Shown here in pieces: positions 57,800-64,000 of a DNA stretch of 64,000 nt. Made by a program: the position numbers and the translations under genes. The notes beneath the pieces are model-generated. The model saw only the letters and a list, made by a program, of their open reading frames with translations, made no database searches and was not told where the DNA came from. Positions within the stretch are counted from its first letter, which is position 1; each line of letters opens with the position of its first letter. Source of the DNA: JADCGM01 sp943368345 (GTDB taxonomy: Bacteria; Pseudomonadota; Alphaproteobacteria; Sphingomonadales; Sphingomonadaceae); the NCBI GenBank assembly GCA_943368345.1, contig CALRKY020000015.1, positions 13,028 to 77,027 on the forward strand, written 5' to 3'.

Positions 57800-59110
57800 C
57801 TAACCAAGTTCGGGATAAATGGGGAAGCGGCGGCACAGCTGACGGACGCGGTCCCGGACCTGCGCCTCGACCGCAGCATTGCCCGCCTCGCCGTTCGCCA
57901 CCATGCCGTCGAGCACGTCGGCAATCATATCGCCTATGGCGGCAAACTCCGCCGTGCCAAAGCCGCGTGTGGTGCCGGCTGGCGAGCCAACCCGGATGCC
58001 GGAGGTGTGGACCGGTGGCAGCGGGTCAAACGGCACACCGTTCTTGTTGCAGGTGATCGACGCGCGTTCGAGCGCTTCGTCAGCCGCCTTGCCGGTTACG
58101 CCCTTGGGGCGGAGGTCAACCAGGACGACATGGGTGTCGGTGCCACCAGCGACGATATCACAGCCGCGCTCCTTCAATTTGGCAGCCAGCACCTGCGCAT
58201 TGCTGACGACCGCCCGGGCATAGTCCTTGAACTCCGGGCGAAGCGCCTCTCCGAACGCCACCGCCTTGGCGGCGATCACGTGCATCAGCGGCCCACCCTG
58301 CAATCCGGGGAAGACGGCAGAATTGAGCTTCTTGGCCAGCACCTCATCATTGGTCAGGATGAGGCCGCCGCGCGGGCCGCGCAGGGTTTTGTGGGTGGTT
58401 GTCGTCACCACATGGGCATGTGGGAAGGGAGACGGGTGAACCCCGGCTGCCACCAGACCGGCAAAATGCGCCATATCGACAAATAGCAGCGCCCCAACGC
58501 TGTCCGCAATCGCCCGGAACCGGGCGAAATCGAGGGTGCGCGGATAGGCCGAGCCGCCTGCAATGATGATCTTGGGTTGATGTTCGCGGGCCAGAGCCTC
58601 GACCTGATCAAAATCCACCAGGCTGTCGTCGCGCCGCACACCATATTGTATGGCGTTAAACCACTTTCCCGACATCGCGGCCTTTGCACCGTGGGTCAGG
58701 TGACCGCCAGCATCCAGACTCATACCGAGAATGGTGTCGCCCGGCTTCACCAGCGCCAGCATGACGGCACCATTGGCCTGCGCTCCGGAATGAGGTTGGA
58801 CATTGGCATAATCACAGCCGAACAATTGCTTGGCGCGGTCAATCGCCAGTGTTTCGACTACGTCCGACGGCGCGCAGCCCTGATAATAGCGCTTGCCGGG
58901 ATAGCCTTCGGCATATTTGTTGGTGAACACTGACCCTTGCGCTTCGAGCACGGCCTTGGAGACGATATTCTCGCTGGCGATCAGTTCAATCTGCTCCTGC
59001 TGACGGCGAAGTTCAGCGCGCAATCCGGCAAACACCGCTGCGTCCGACTGACCAAGGCTTTCGGTGAAAAAACCGTTGTCCTCATCACGGGTAGCAGGGC
59101 GGGTGCTCAT
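57800..59110 (-). CDS. glyA: Serine hydroxymethyltransferase
   Basis: This 436-residue PLP enzyme interconverts serine and glycine and supplies one-carbon units. IELIASENIVSKAVLEAQGS, TNKYAEGYPGKRYYQGC, and the PLP lysine in VVTTTTHKTLRGPRGG are diagnostic. Length is normal. It is the second gene of a rpiB-glyA-nrdR-trmJ unit on the minus strand, an arrangement common in alphaproteobacteria. Confidence 0.97.
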   Translation of the reverse strand: MSTRPATRDEDNGFFTESLGQSDAAVFAGLRAELRRQQEQIELIASENIVSKAVLEAQGSVFTNKYAEGYPGKRYYQGCAPSDVVETLAIDRAKQLFGCDYANVQPHSGAQANGAVMLALVKPGDTILGMSLDAGGHLTHGAKAAMSGKWFNAIQYGVRRDDSLVDFDQVEALAREHQPKIIIAGGSAYPRTLDFARFRAIADSVGALLFVDMAHFAGLVAAGVHPSPFPHAHVVTTTTHKTLRGPRGGLILTNDEVLAKKLNSAVFPGLQGGPLMHVIAAKAVAFGEALRPEFKDYARAVVSNAQVLAAKLKERGCDIVAGGTDTHVVLVDLRPKGVTGKAADEALERASITCNKNGVPFDPLPPVHTSGIRVGSPAGTTRGFGTAEFAAIGDMIADVLDGMVANGEAGNAAVEAQVRDRVRQLCRRFPIYPELG

Positions 59111-59122
59111 GGGGGAGGCTCC

Positions 59123-59569
59123 TCAAATCGCTGAGTTGGCAAGTTTGGCGACACGCCCGGTATGGCGTCCGCCCGCAAACGGCGTCGCAAGAAACTGGCG
59201 AAGGCAATCGAGCGCCACCTCGCTGCCGATGATCCGGCTGCCGAGTACCAGGATATTGGCGTCATTATGCTCGCGGGAATAGCGGGCCATCAGCCCATCA
59301 GTGCACAAAGCTGCGCGAATGCCGGAATGCCGGTTGGCGGCGATCGACATGCCAATGCCGGTCCCGCACACGAGTATACCCGATACCGCCCGACCGCCCG
59401 CAACCGCAGTTGCCACCGCATAGGCAAAATCCGGATAGTCGACAGACGTCTCGCTCGCCGGTCCGAGATCGAGCGGGTCATAGCCGAGCGCCTGCAATTC
59501 CCCGACCAGCGCCGTTTTCAACGCAAAGCCGGCGTGATCGGAACCGATGGCGATGATCTGGCGCGGCAC
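59123..59569 (-). CDS. rpiB: Ribose-5-phosphate isomerase B
   Basis: This protein of 148 residues interconverts ribose-5- and ribulose-5-phosphate. AIGSDHAGFALKTALVGELQ is the RpiB opening; GILVCGTGIGMSIAANRHSG holds the active-site Cys. SREHNDANILVLGSRIIG follows. It is the first gene of the glyA operon, 12 bp upstream of glyA. Confidence 0.96.
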   Translation of the reverse strand: MPRQIIAIGSDHAGFALKTALVGELQALGYDPLDLGPASETSVDYPDFAYAVATAVAGGRAVSGILVCGTGIGMSIAANRHSGIRAALCTDGLMARYSREHNDANILVLGSRIIGSEVALDCLRQFLATPFAGGRHTGRVAKLANSAI

Positions 59570-59661
59570 GGACAGTCCTCTTCAAAAGGCGCTGGCGGGT
59601 GGGAACGCGCCACATCTAGTGGACCCTCCCCCGAAACGCTACCGCCAATCGTGATCCTGAC

Positions 59662-60426
59662 CTAGGATTGCCACCACAACAGGACGGCAATCACCGTCCC
59701 GAACAAGACCACCAGCAGCCGCAGCCGGTCTGGCGCGATCCAGCGGGCGAATCGACCACCAATGCTGCCGCCCGCCAAAGCGCCAACCCCGACCGCTGCT
59801 GCCACCGGCCAGAGCACCTGGCCAGACCAGATGAAAAAGCCCGTCGCTGCAAGATTGATGATCAGGCTGAGCAACTGCTTGACCGCGTTCAGCCGGGTCA
59901 GGTTGTCACCGACCGACAGGGCGAGGACCGCCAGCGTCATCACGCCAAGACCGGCCCCGAAATAACCACCATAAAGAGCTGCCAGACCGATTGGCAGCGC
60001 TGCCCAAGCCGGGGTGTGGCCATCGGCCCGTGCCTGCCCGACCCAGCGCCGGACCAGCGGCTGGATGGCCAAAAGCGCACAAGCCAGCAGGATAAGCACC
60101 GGGACAATCGCGGCAAACAGCGCCGGCGGGCTGTTCAGCAGCAGGACGGCACCACCGACACCGCCGACCAGCGCGGCGGGGGCGAGCAGCAGCAACCGCC
60201 TGCCCTGCCCTCTCAAGTCGGCCCGCTGCGCGAGAGTCCCGCCCAGATAGCCGGGACAGAGCGCCACTGCGCTGGTCAGGTTGGCAACAACCGGCGGCAC
60301 CCCAAGGGCGACCATCGCCGGAAAGGTGATCAGCGTTCCGCCCCCGGCCAGCGCGTTCACCGCACCCGCGACGAGGCCCGTCAGCATGAGCAGAGCCAAC
60401 TGTGTCAGATCGTCGATGACAAACAC
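59662..60426 (-). CDS. TauE/SafE-family membrane transporter
   Basis: This 254-residue protein has about eight hydrophobic helices. The family repeats are visible: GLVAGAVNALAGGGTLITFP near the start and GLAALYGGYFGAGLGVMTLA in the second half. The family exports sulfite or sulfonate-derived anions; the substrate here is not evident from its neighbours. It stands alone on the minus strand. Confidence 0.88.
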   Translation of the reverse strand: MFVIDDLTQLALLMLTGLVAGAVNALAGGGTLITFPAMVALGVPPVVANLTSAVALCPGYLGGTLAQRADLRGQGRRLLLLAPAALVGGVGGAVLLLNSPPALFAAIVPVLILLACALLAIQPLVRRWVGQARADGHTPAWAALPIGLAALYGGYFGAGLGVMTLAVLALSVGDNLTRLNAVKQLLSLIINLAATGFFIWSGQVLWPVAAAVGVGALAGGSIGGRFARWIAPDRLRLLVVLFGTVIAVLLWWQS

Positions 60427-60449
60427 TCCCGGGCCGGTGGCAGACCGGA

Positions 60450-60617
60450 TCAGGTAGCCGCGATTATGCCCGCTGGCACGTTCGAATTCGCGCGATCGGC
60501 ATGGGAAACGCCTTCACCCAGTGCCCCGAACAACAGCAGGAATGCCGCGAACAACACGCCGCGCCCGACAAAGCGCTGCGAATGGCTGATCACCGGTTCG
60601 TCGATATCCATTTGCAT
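60450..60617 (-). CDS. Small hypothetical membrane protein
   Basis: This minus-strand frame of 55 residues (53 from the second ATG) has a hydrophilic start (MDIDEPVISHSQRF) and one hydrophobic helix (GRGVLFAAFLLLFGALGEGV), then a short polar tail. It fits the gap between the TauE-like and hydrolase genes. No family is recognised; support is only its composition and place. Confidence 0.4.
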   Translation of the reverse strand: MQMDIDEPVISHSQRFVGRGVLFAAFLLLFGALGEGVSHADRANSNVPAGIIAAT

Positions 60618-60685
60618 CCGTCAGCTCCCCCTGTCTGCTGCCCGATAGTCGGCAATGAAGGCAAAGATCGGGTTACCGGATTGAC

Positions 60686-61714
60686 TTAACCAAAGACTAA
60701 ATCGCCGCCGGCTGGTTCGACAAAATAGCCGTCGACATCGCTATCACTGACGTCCGCGAGCGAAGCGGGCACCCATTGGGGATTCCGGTCCTTGTCAACC
60801 AACTGCGCGCGAATTCCTTCGTAAAAATCCTTGCCGTGCTTGATGCCGCAAACCACCCGGTATTCGTTTGCCAGCGCACCGGCGATGTCCAGAAACGCCC
60901 CCTCCCGCAGCGCCCGCAGCGTCAGCTTGCACGAGGTTGGCGACATGCGGGCGATGGTGGCATGCTGCGCCTGCGCCCAAGCGTCCCCGGTGGCGAGCGA
61001 CTGCTGAATATCCTCAACCCGGTCGTGGCCGAAGTGAAAATCAATCGCATCGCGGTGGGCGCTGTGCGGCGAATCGCCAGCCTCCCCGGCGAAACGCGCC
61101 AGCACGGCCTCAACGGCCTCCCCCGCTGCGAGCGCAGCCACCAGAGCCTCTGTCTGATCACTTGGCACACAATGGGTGGCGATTCCCGCCCAGATACAGT
61201 CCCCCAGCCCAAAGCGCGCACCGGTCAGCCCGGCAAAGGCACCGATCTCCCCCGGCAATCGCGGCAGGGCGTGGGTTCCGCCGACATCGGGCAACAGTCC
61301 AATCCCGGTTTCCGGCATGGCGAACAATGTTTTCTCGTTGGCAACTCGGAAGGGCGCGTGGATCGACAGGCCGACGCCGCCGCCCATCACAATACCGCCG
61401 ATAAGCGCGATGTAGGGCTTGGGATAGGTCGCGATGACGTGGTTCATCCGGTATTCGTCGCCGAAGAACCCCTCCCATTCGTCGCTGCCGGCCTGCCCGG
61501 CTCTGGCCACTGCCACGACATCGCCCCCGGCGCAAAAAGCCCGGTCCCCGGCCCCGGCGATGATGACCAGCCGGACTGCATCATCGATTGCCCAGGCATC
61601 CAATTGCGCGTGGATGGCGAGGCACATCGACCGGTTCAGAGCATTGAGCGCCTGCGGGCGGTTGAGGGTGATCAGCCCTGCGACACCGCGCACCTCGAAC
61701 AGCACGTCCGCCAT
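60686..61714 (-). CDS. Enoyl-CoA hydratase/isomerase family, 3-hydroxyisobutyryl-CoA hydrolase type
   Basis: This 342-residue crotonase-fold protein is longer than simple hydratases, with the additional C-terminal part typical of 3-hydroxyisobutyryl-CoA hydrolase. ITLNRPQALNALNRSMCLAI, GAGDRAFCAGGDVVAVARAG, YIALIGGIVMGGGVGLSIHA and FAMPETGIGLLPDVGGTHAL are conserved. It would act in valine breakdown. The ATG at 61,714 shares its first base with the stop of the upstream PaaI-like gene, which places the two in one operon. Confidence 0.88.
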   Translation of the reverse strand: MADVLFEVRGVAGLITLNRPQALNALNRSMCLAIHAQLDAWAIDDAVRLVIIAGAGDRAFCAGGDVVAVARAGQAGSDEWEGFFGDEYRMNHVIATYPKPYIALIGGIVMGGGVGLSIHAPFRVANEKTLFAMPETGIGLLPDVGGTHALPRLPGEIGAFAGLTGARFGLGDCIWAGIATHCVPSDQTEALVAALAAGEAVEAVLARFAGEAGDSPHSAHRDAIDFHFGHDRVEDIQQSLATGDAWAQAQHATIARMSPTSCKLTLRALREGAFLDIAGALANEYRVVCGIKHGKDFYEGIRAQLVDKDRNPQWVPASLADVSDSDVDGYFVEPAGGDLVFG

Positions 61715-62163
61715 CAGCCGCGTTCCACCATTGTCGCCTTTTCGGGCATCGGCATTGGCATCGCCGTGCAACTCATCCGGGCCAGATGCCGCCCCTCGGG
61801 ATCGAACATGTCGGCTTCCATAAAGGCCACCCGCTTGCCGAGCTTCAGGCAGCGCCCCTCCACAAACAGGGGACCTTCCTTCGCCGCACCAAAAAACGTC
61901 GTCTTGAACTCCAGCGTCGGCACCACGATCCGCTCGCCCGATTTGACAATCGCCGACATCGCCGCCGCATCGTCGAGCATGGCCGCGACAAAGCCGCCCT
62001 GAACGCTGCCCATTGGGTTGCAGAAATCGCGCTTGGCCAGATATTCAACCCGGATCGTGCCCTTGGCACTGTCGAGCGCCAGAATTTTGCAGCCAAGCAG
62101 CAACGCCGTTGGCGGCACATAGCTGTTCATCCGCGCCAGCAGTTGCACGTCATCCATCGCCAT
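61714..62163 (-). CDS. PaaI-family thioesterase
   Basis: This protein of 149 residues has a hot-dog fold pattern: KILALDSAKGTIRVEYLAKR, NPMGSVQGGFVAAMLDDAAA with the acidic catalytic helix, and VPTLEFKTTFFGAAKEGPLF. PaaI-like enzymes hydrolyse acyl- or aryl-CoA esters. Its neighbours (a CoA-hydrolase-fold gene downstream and murI 11 bp upstream) suggest CoA metabolism. The second Met (62,157) is a possible start. Confidence 0.88.
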   Translation of the reverse strand: MAMDDVQLLARMNSYVPPTALLLGCKILALDSAKGTIRVEYLAKRDFCNPMGSVQGGFVAAMLDDAAAMSAIVKSGERIVVPTLEFKTTFFGAAKEGPLFVEGRCLKLGKRVAFMEADMFDPEGRHLARMSCTAMPMPMPEKATMVERG

Positions 62164-62174
62164 GCATCAACCCT

Positions 62175-62966
62175 TCAGAGATAGTCCAATCCGTCCAGCC
62201 CAGAGCTGTGCAGGGCCGGGACGAGGGCGTCAATGTCCCCGGAGCGGGCGGTGAATATGGCCCGCCCCGGAACCGCGACATCCGGCCAAGCAATGCCCTC
62301 AAGCAAATATGCCGTGCGGCGGGCGATCCCGTCGGCCCCGTCGACAAACTGCATTGGTCGACCGGCAGCAACGGCCAGCTCGTCCCGTACCAGCGGAAAA
62401 TGCGTGCAGGCGAGCACGATCGTGTCGATCCGCTCGCCGCCGGGTTGGTCCAGCAGCCCCGCCAGTTCCGCCGCATAATCCGCCCGCCCCGGCGGTCGCC
62501 CGCGCAGCTTTGCCTCCACCATTTCCGCCAACCGCTCCGACCCATAGCGCAGCACCAGGCAGTCCTGCGCAAACTCCGCAGTCAGCCGGTCGACATAGGG
62601 CTGGCGGACGGTGGCCACCGTGCCGAGCACCCCGATGGCTTTGGTCCGGGTCAGCGCCGCTGCGGGCTTGATCGCCGGCACCGTGCCGACAATCGGCACC
62701 TCAAGCGCGGCCCGCACATGCGCTAACGCGATGGTTGAGGCGGTGTTGCAGGCGATGACGATCAATCGCGGCTTCACCCGCTCGGTCAGCCGCCCGAGCA
62801 GCGCGCAAACCCGCGTCGCCACCTCCATCTCCGACTTGCCGCCATAGGGAAAGCCGCCATTGTCCGCGACATAGACGATGGGCGCGAGCGGAAGCCGCGC
62901 CCGGATCGGCCCCAGCACTGACAGCCCACCAACGCCGGAATCGAAGACGAGGATTGGCTGGGTCAT
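62175..62966 (-). CDS. murI: Glutamate racemase
   Basis: This 263-residue enzyme makes D-glutamate for peptidoglycan. ILVFDSGVGGLSVLGPIRAR, VYVADNGGFPYGGKS, the catalytic cysteines in VIACNTASTIAL and VLACTHFPLVRDEL are present. The start is the ATG at 62,966, which overlaps the PIN-toxin gene stop in an ATGA. The open frame extending to 63,080 runs into that gene and is not used. It is the first of a murI-thioesterase-hydrolase run. Confidence 0.95.
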   Translation of the reverse strand: MTQPILVFDSGVGGLSVLGPIRARLPLAPIVYVADNGGFPYGGKSEMEVATRVCALLGRLTERVKPRLIVIACNTASTIALAHVRAALEVPIVGTVPAIKPAAALTRTKAIGVLGTVATVRQPYVDRLTAEFAQDCLVLRYGSERLAEMVEAKLRGRPPGRADYAAELAGLLDQPGGERIDTIVLACTHFPLVRDELAVAAGRPMQFVDGADGIARRTAYLLEGIAWPDVAVPGRAIFTARSGDIDALVPALHSSGLDGLDYL

Positions 62967-63436
62967 GACACCAGCAACCGGGCGAGCGAGCCGGGCACAT
63001 TCGCCCCGAACGGATTGACGACCATCACCCCCCGCCAGACAAACCCGTCCTGCATGTCCTCGCTCAGCAAATAGTCGCACCGCGCCTCAGCCGCCGCTGA
63101 CAGGATGACAGCGTCCCAAATCGCAAGCCTGTGACGCGTGGCAAGGTCGACGGCCGTCGTCATCAATTCGGCGGTGGTCGGCTGGCAAATGCTCGATCCT
63201 CGCCAATCTTCGACGCTGGCGCGGCTCACCTCGGCGCTTCGGCCAATCCGTCGGGTCAAGACATTGAACAACTCGCCCAGCGCCTGGACAGGGACGATCC
63301 GATTTCGCCTTGGAATGGCGTCAAGCAGCCTTTGGGCAATGCCGATCTTGCGCTGATCGCCGGGATGCCGTTCCGCGCCCTCGGCATAGATCAGGATGTT
63401 GGAGTCGAGCGCAATCCGGGTCTGTTCAATCGTCAT
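62963..63436 (-). CDS. PIN-domain toxin (VapC-type ribonuclease)
   Basis: This 157-residue PIN protein has the first acidic residue in ALDSNILIYAEG, further acids around the middle, and AIWDAVILSAAAEARCDYLL with the later aspartates followed by SEDMQDG. VapC toxins cut RNA, often tRNA or rRNA. Its antitoxin gene lies just upstream (11-bp overlap), so the pair is a toxin-antitoxin module. Its stop overlaps the murI start by 4 bp. Confidence 0.88.
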   Translation of the reverse strand: MTIEQTRIALDSNILIYAEGAERHPGDQRKIGIAQRLLDAIPRRNRIVPVQALGELFNVLTRRIGRSAEVSRASVEDWRGSSICQPTTAELMTTAVDLATRHRLAIWDAVILSAAAEARCDYLLSEDMQDGFVWRGVMVVNPFGANVPGSLARLLVS

Positions 63437-63665
63437 AGAGCTCGTCGCGCGTCCAAGGACCGATGACCTGGATCGGCTGACTCCGCAACCGCCGCATCAG
63501 GCGCTCATGCGCGCTTTCCTGCTCGATATCCTCAGCCTCAACCGGTACAATCCGCGCCACCGGGCGACCGTGGGACGTCACAGTAATCGTCGCCCCACCC
63601 TCCACCTCACGGAGGATGCGGGAGAAGGAGCGATTGGCCTCACTCGCGGAGACGGCATTGCGCAT
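63426..63665 (-). CDS. Phd/YefM-type antitoxin
   Basis: This protein of 79 residues has the Phd/YefM pattern: NAVSASEANRSFSRILREVE, GGATITVTSHGRPVARIVPV, and an acidic C-terminal helix (ERLMRRLRSQPIQVIGPWTR) expected to bind the toxin. The ATG at 63,665 is preferred over 63,692 by family comparison. It is the first gene of the module, and antitoxin-first order with autorepression is usual. Confidence 0.88.
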   Translation of the reverse strand: MRNAVSASEANRSFSRILREVEGGATITVTSHGRPVARIVPVEAEDIEQESAHERLMRRLRSQPIQVIGPWTRDELYDD

Positions 63666-63823
63666 GGCGGCACCTTGGTTAGTGAATTTCACTACATAAG
63701 CGGGCGTGAGAGGGTGTCAACGTTGGGAGGCACTACCAGAGTTCACGCTTAGGACTGGTCCGGGGATTTTGTCATTGCGGAAGTAGCGCCACATAGCGTG
63801 GATGAGGTTGCCAAGCATCTCGG

Positions 63824-64000
63824 TCACTCGACCCCGAGCCTTGGCGCGCAGAAGCGCTCGATATAGTCGAACATATCGGCCCTTGGTTGGTCCTGCGTTC
63901 GGCAGGTTTTTCGCGCGACGTGTTCGGTTTTCAGCGACGAGACCCGAAGGGCAGCGCAGCCAACTCTGCGACCCACTTCTGGTTGGGGCTCTCTGCGGCG
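63824..64000 (-). pseudogene. IS3-type transposase (OrfB) remnant
   Basis: On the minus strand one frame reads SPNQKWVAE, part of the DDE-integrase core of IS3-family OrfB. After a deletion and frame change, a second frame reads SLKTEHVARKTCRTQDQPRA and DMFDYIERFCAPRLGVE, then a stop. In intact relatives these segments are about 100 residues apart. The element is thus internally deleted and inactive, and it runs off the window. Confidence 0.7.

Noticed and set aside
57278..58486. Long plus-strand open frame of 402 codons
   Set aside because: It is antisense to nrdR and glyA, whose family motifs are complete. The frame is a by-product of high GC at third positions.
59668..60648. Plus-strand open frame of 326 codons rich in Gln, Arg and Pro
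   Set aside because: It is antisense to the TauE-like membrane protein, and its composition is that expected from reverse reading of membrane codons.
60776..62002. Plus-strand open frame of 408 codons
   Set aside because: It is antisense to the hydrolase and thioesterase genes and has no family motif, signal or ribosome-binding site.

Overview
The window looks like the chromosome of a GC-rich alphaproteobacterium, most likely a member of Sphingomonadales. This is inferred from gene content and order: NDUFA12-mlaD-DUF2155-aat, a tonB-exbB-exbD-exbD cluster, a ubiquinol-cytochrome c chaperone next to DUF177, and many TonB/SDR/CoA genes of that type. No rRNA or other direct taxonomic marker is present. 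Most of the window is ordinary core chromosome. The exception is a genomic island of about 14 kb near the left end.

Left edge and island (1-15,013). The 3' part of rodA is followed by tRNA-Lys(CTT). A 52-bp segment of the tRNA 3' half (849-900) recurs at 14,962-15,013 with 48 of 52 positions identical, and the two copies bound the island. From left to right the island holds: a two-gene operon of a nucleotidyltransferase-fold protein and a DUF262 protein without a recognisable nuclease domain; a restriction-modification module (5mC methyltransferase, candidate endonuclease, Xre controller with a controller box); small genes of unknown function including a three-gene operon; a candidate abortive-infection protein; a terminase-small-subunit-like HTH protein; a primase-polymerase/helicase; an AlpA-like regulator; and a tyrosine integrase. 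This layout resembles integrative phage satellites (P4/PICI-like) that carry defence cargo. Several palindromic sites (8350, 10,011-10,059, 10,635-10,916) sit in its non-coding stretches.

Junction (15,025-15,393). A decayed parDE toxin-antitoxin locus lies just outside the island. Its parE has an early stop and a truncated end.

Core chromosome, 15.4-31 kb. This contains a MATE transporter, an S1/P1 nuclease, the TonB energising system, folate-type genes (folB and a FolM-like SDR), a GH24 lysozyme, uvrC, glutathione and MAPEG-type detoxification genes, a nitroreductase, pgsA, moaD-moaE, an enoyl-CoA hydratase and an acyl-CoA synthetase.

Core chromosome, 31-54 kb. This contains a single-domain response regulator, tRNA-Ile(CAT), a polysaccharide deacetylase-like gene, LysR, trxB, an unusual histidine kinase, an Lrp regulator, aat, DUF2155, mlaD, NDUFA12, ssb, an ExoD protein, AMP nucleosidase, NDH-2, bamE, the cytochrome bc1 chaperone, DUF177, a D-amino-acid aminotransferase, an ECF sigma/anti-sigma/periplasmic sensor operon, nudC, a serine hydrolase, a threonine synthase-like enzyme, pheA and a membrane cytochrome c.

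Core chromosome, 54-64 kb. This contains rpsD, an S9 peptidase, trmJ-nrdR-glyA-rpiB, a TauE/SafE transporter, an enoyl-CoA hydratase-fold hydrolase, a PaaI thioesterase, murI and a Phd/PIN toxin-antitoxin pair. The right edge holds a decayed IS3-type transposase fragment.
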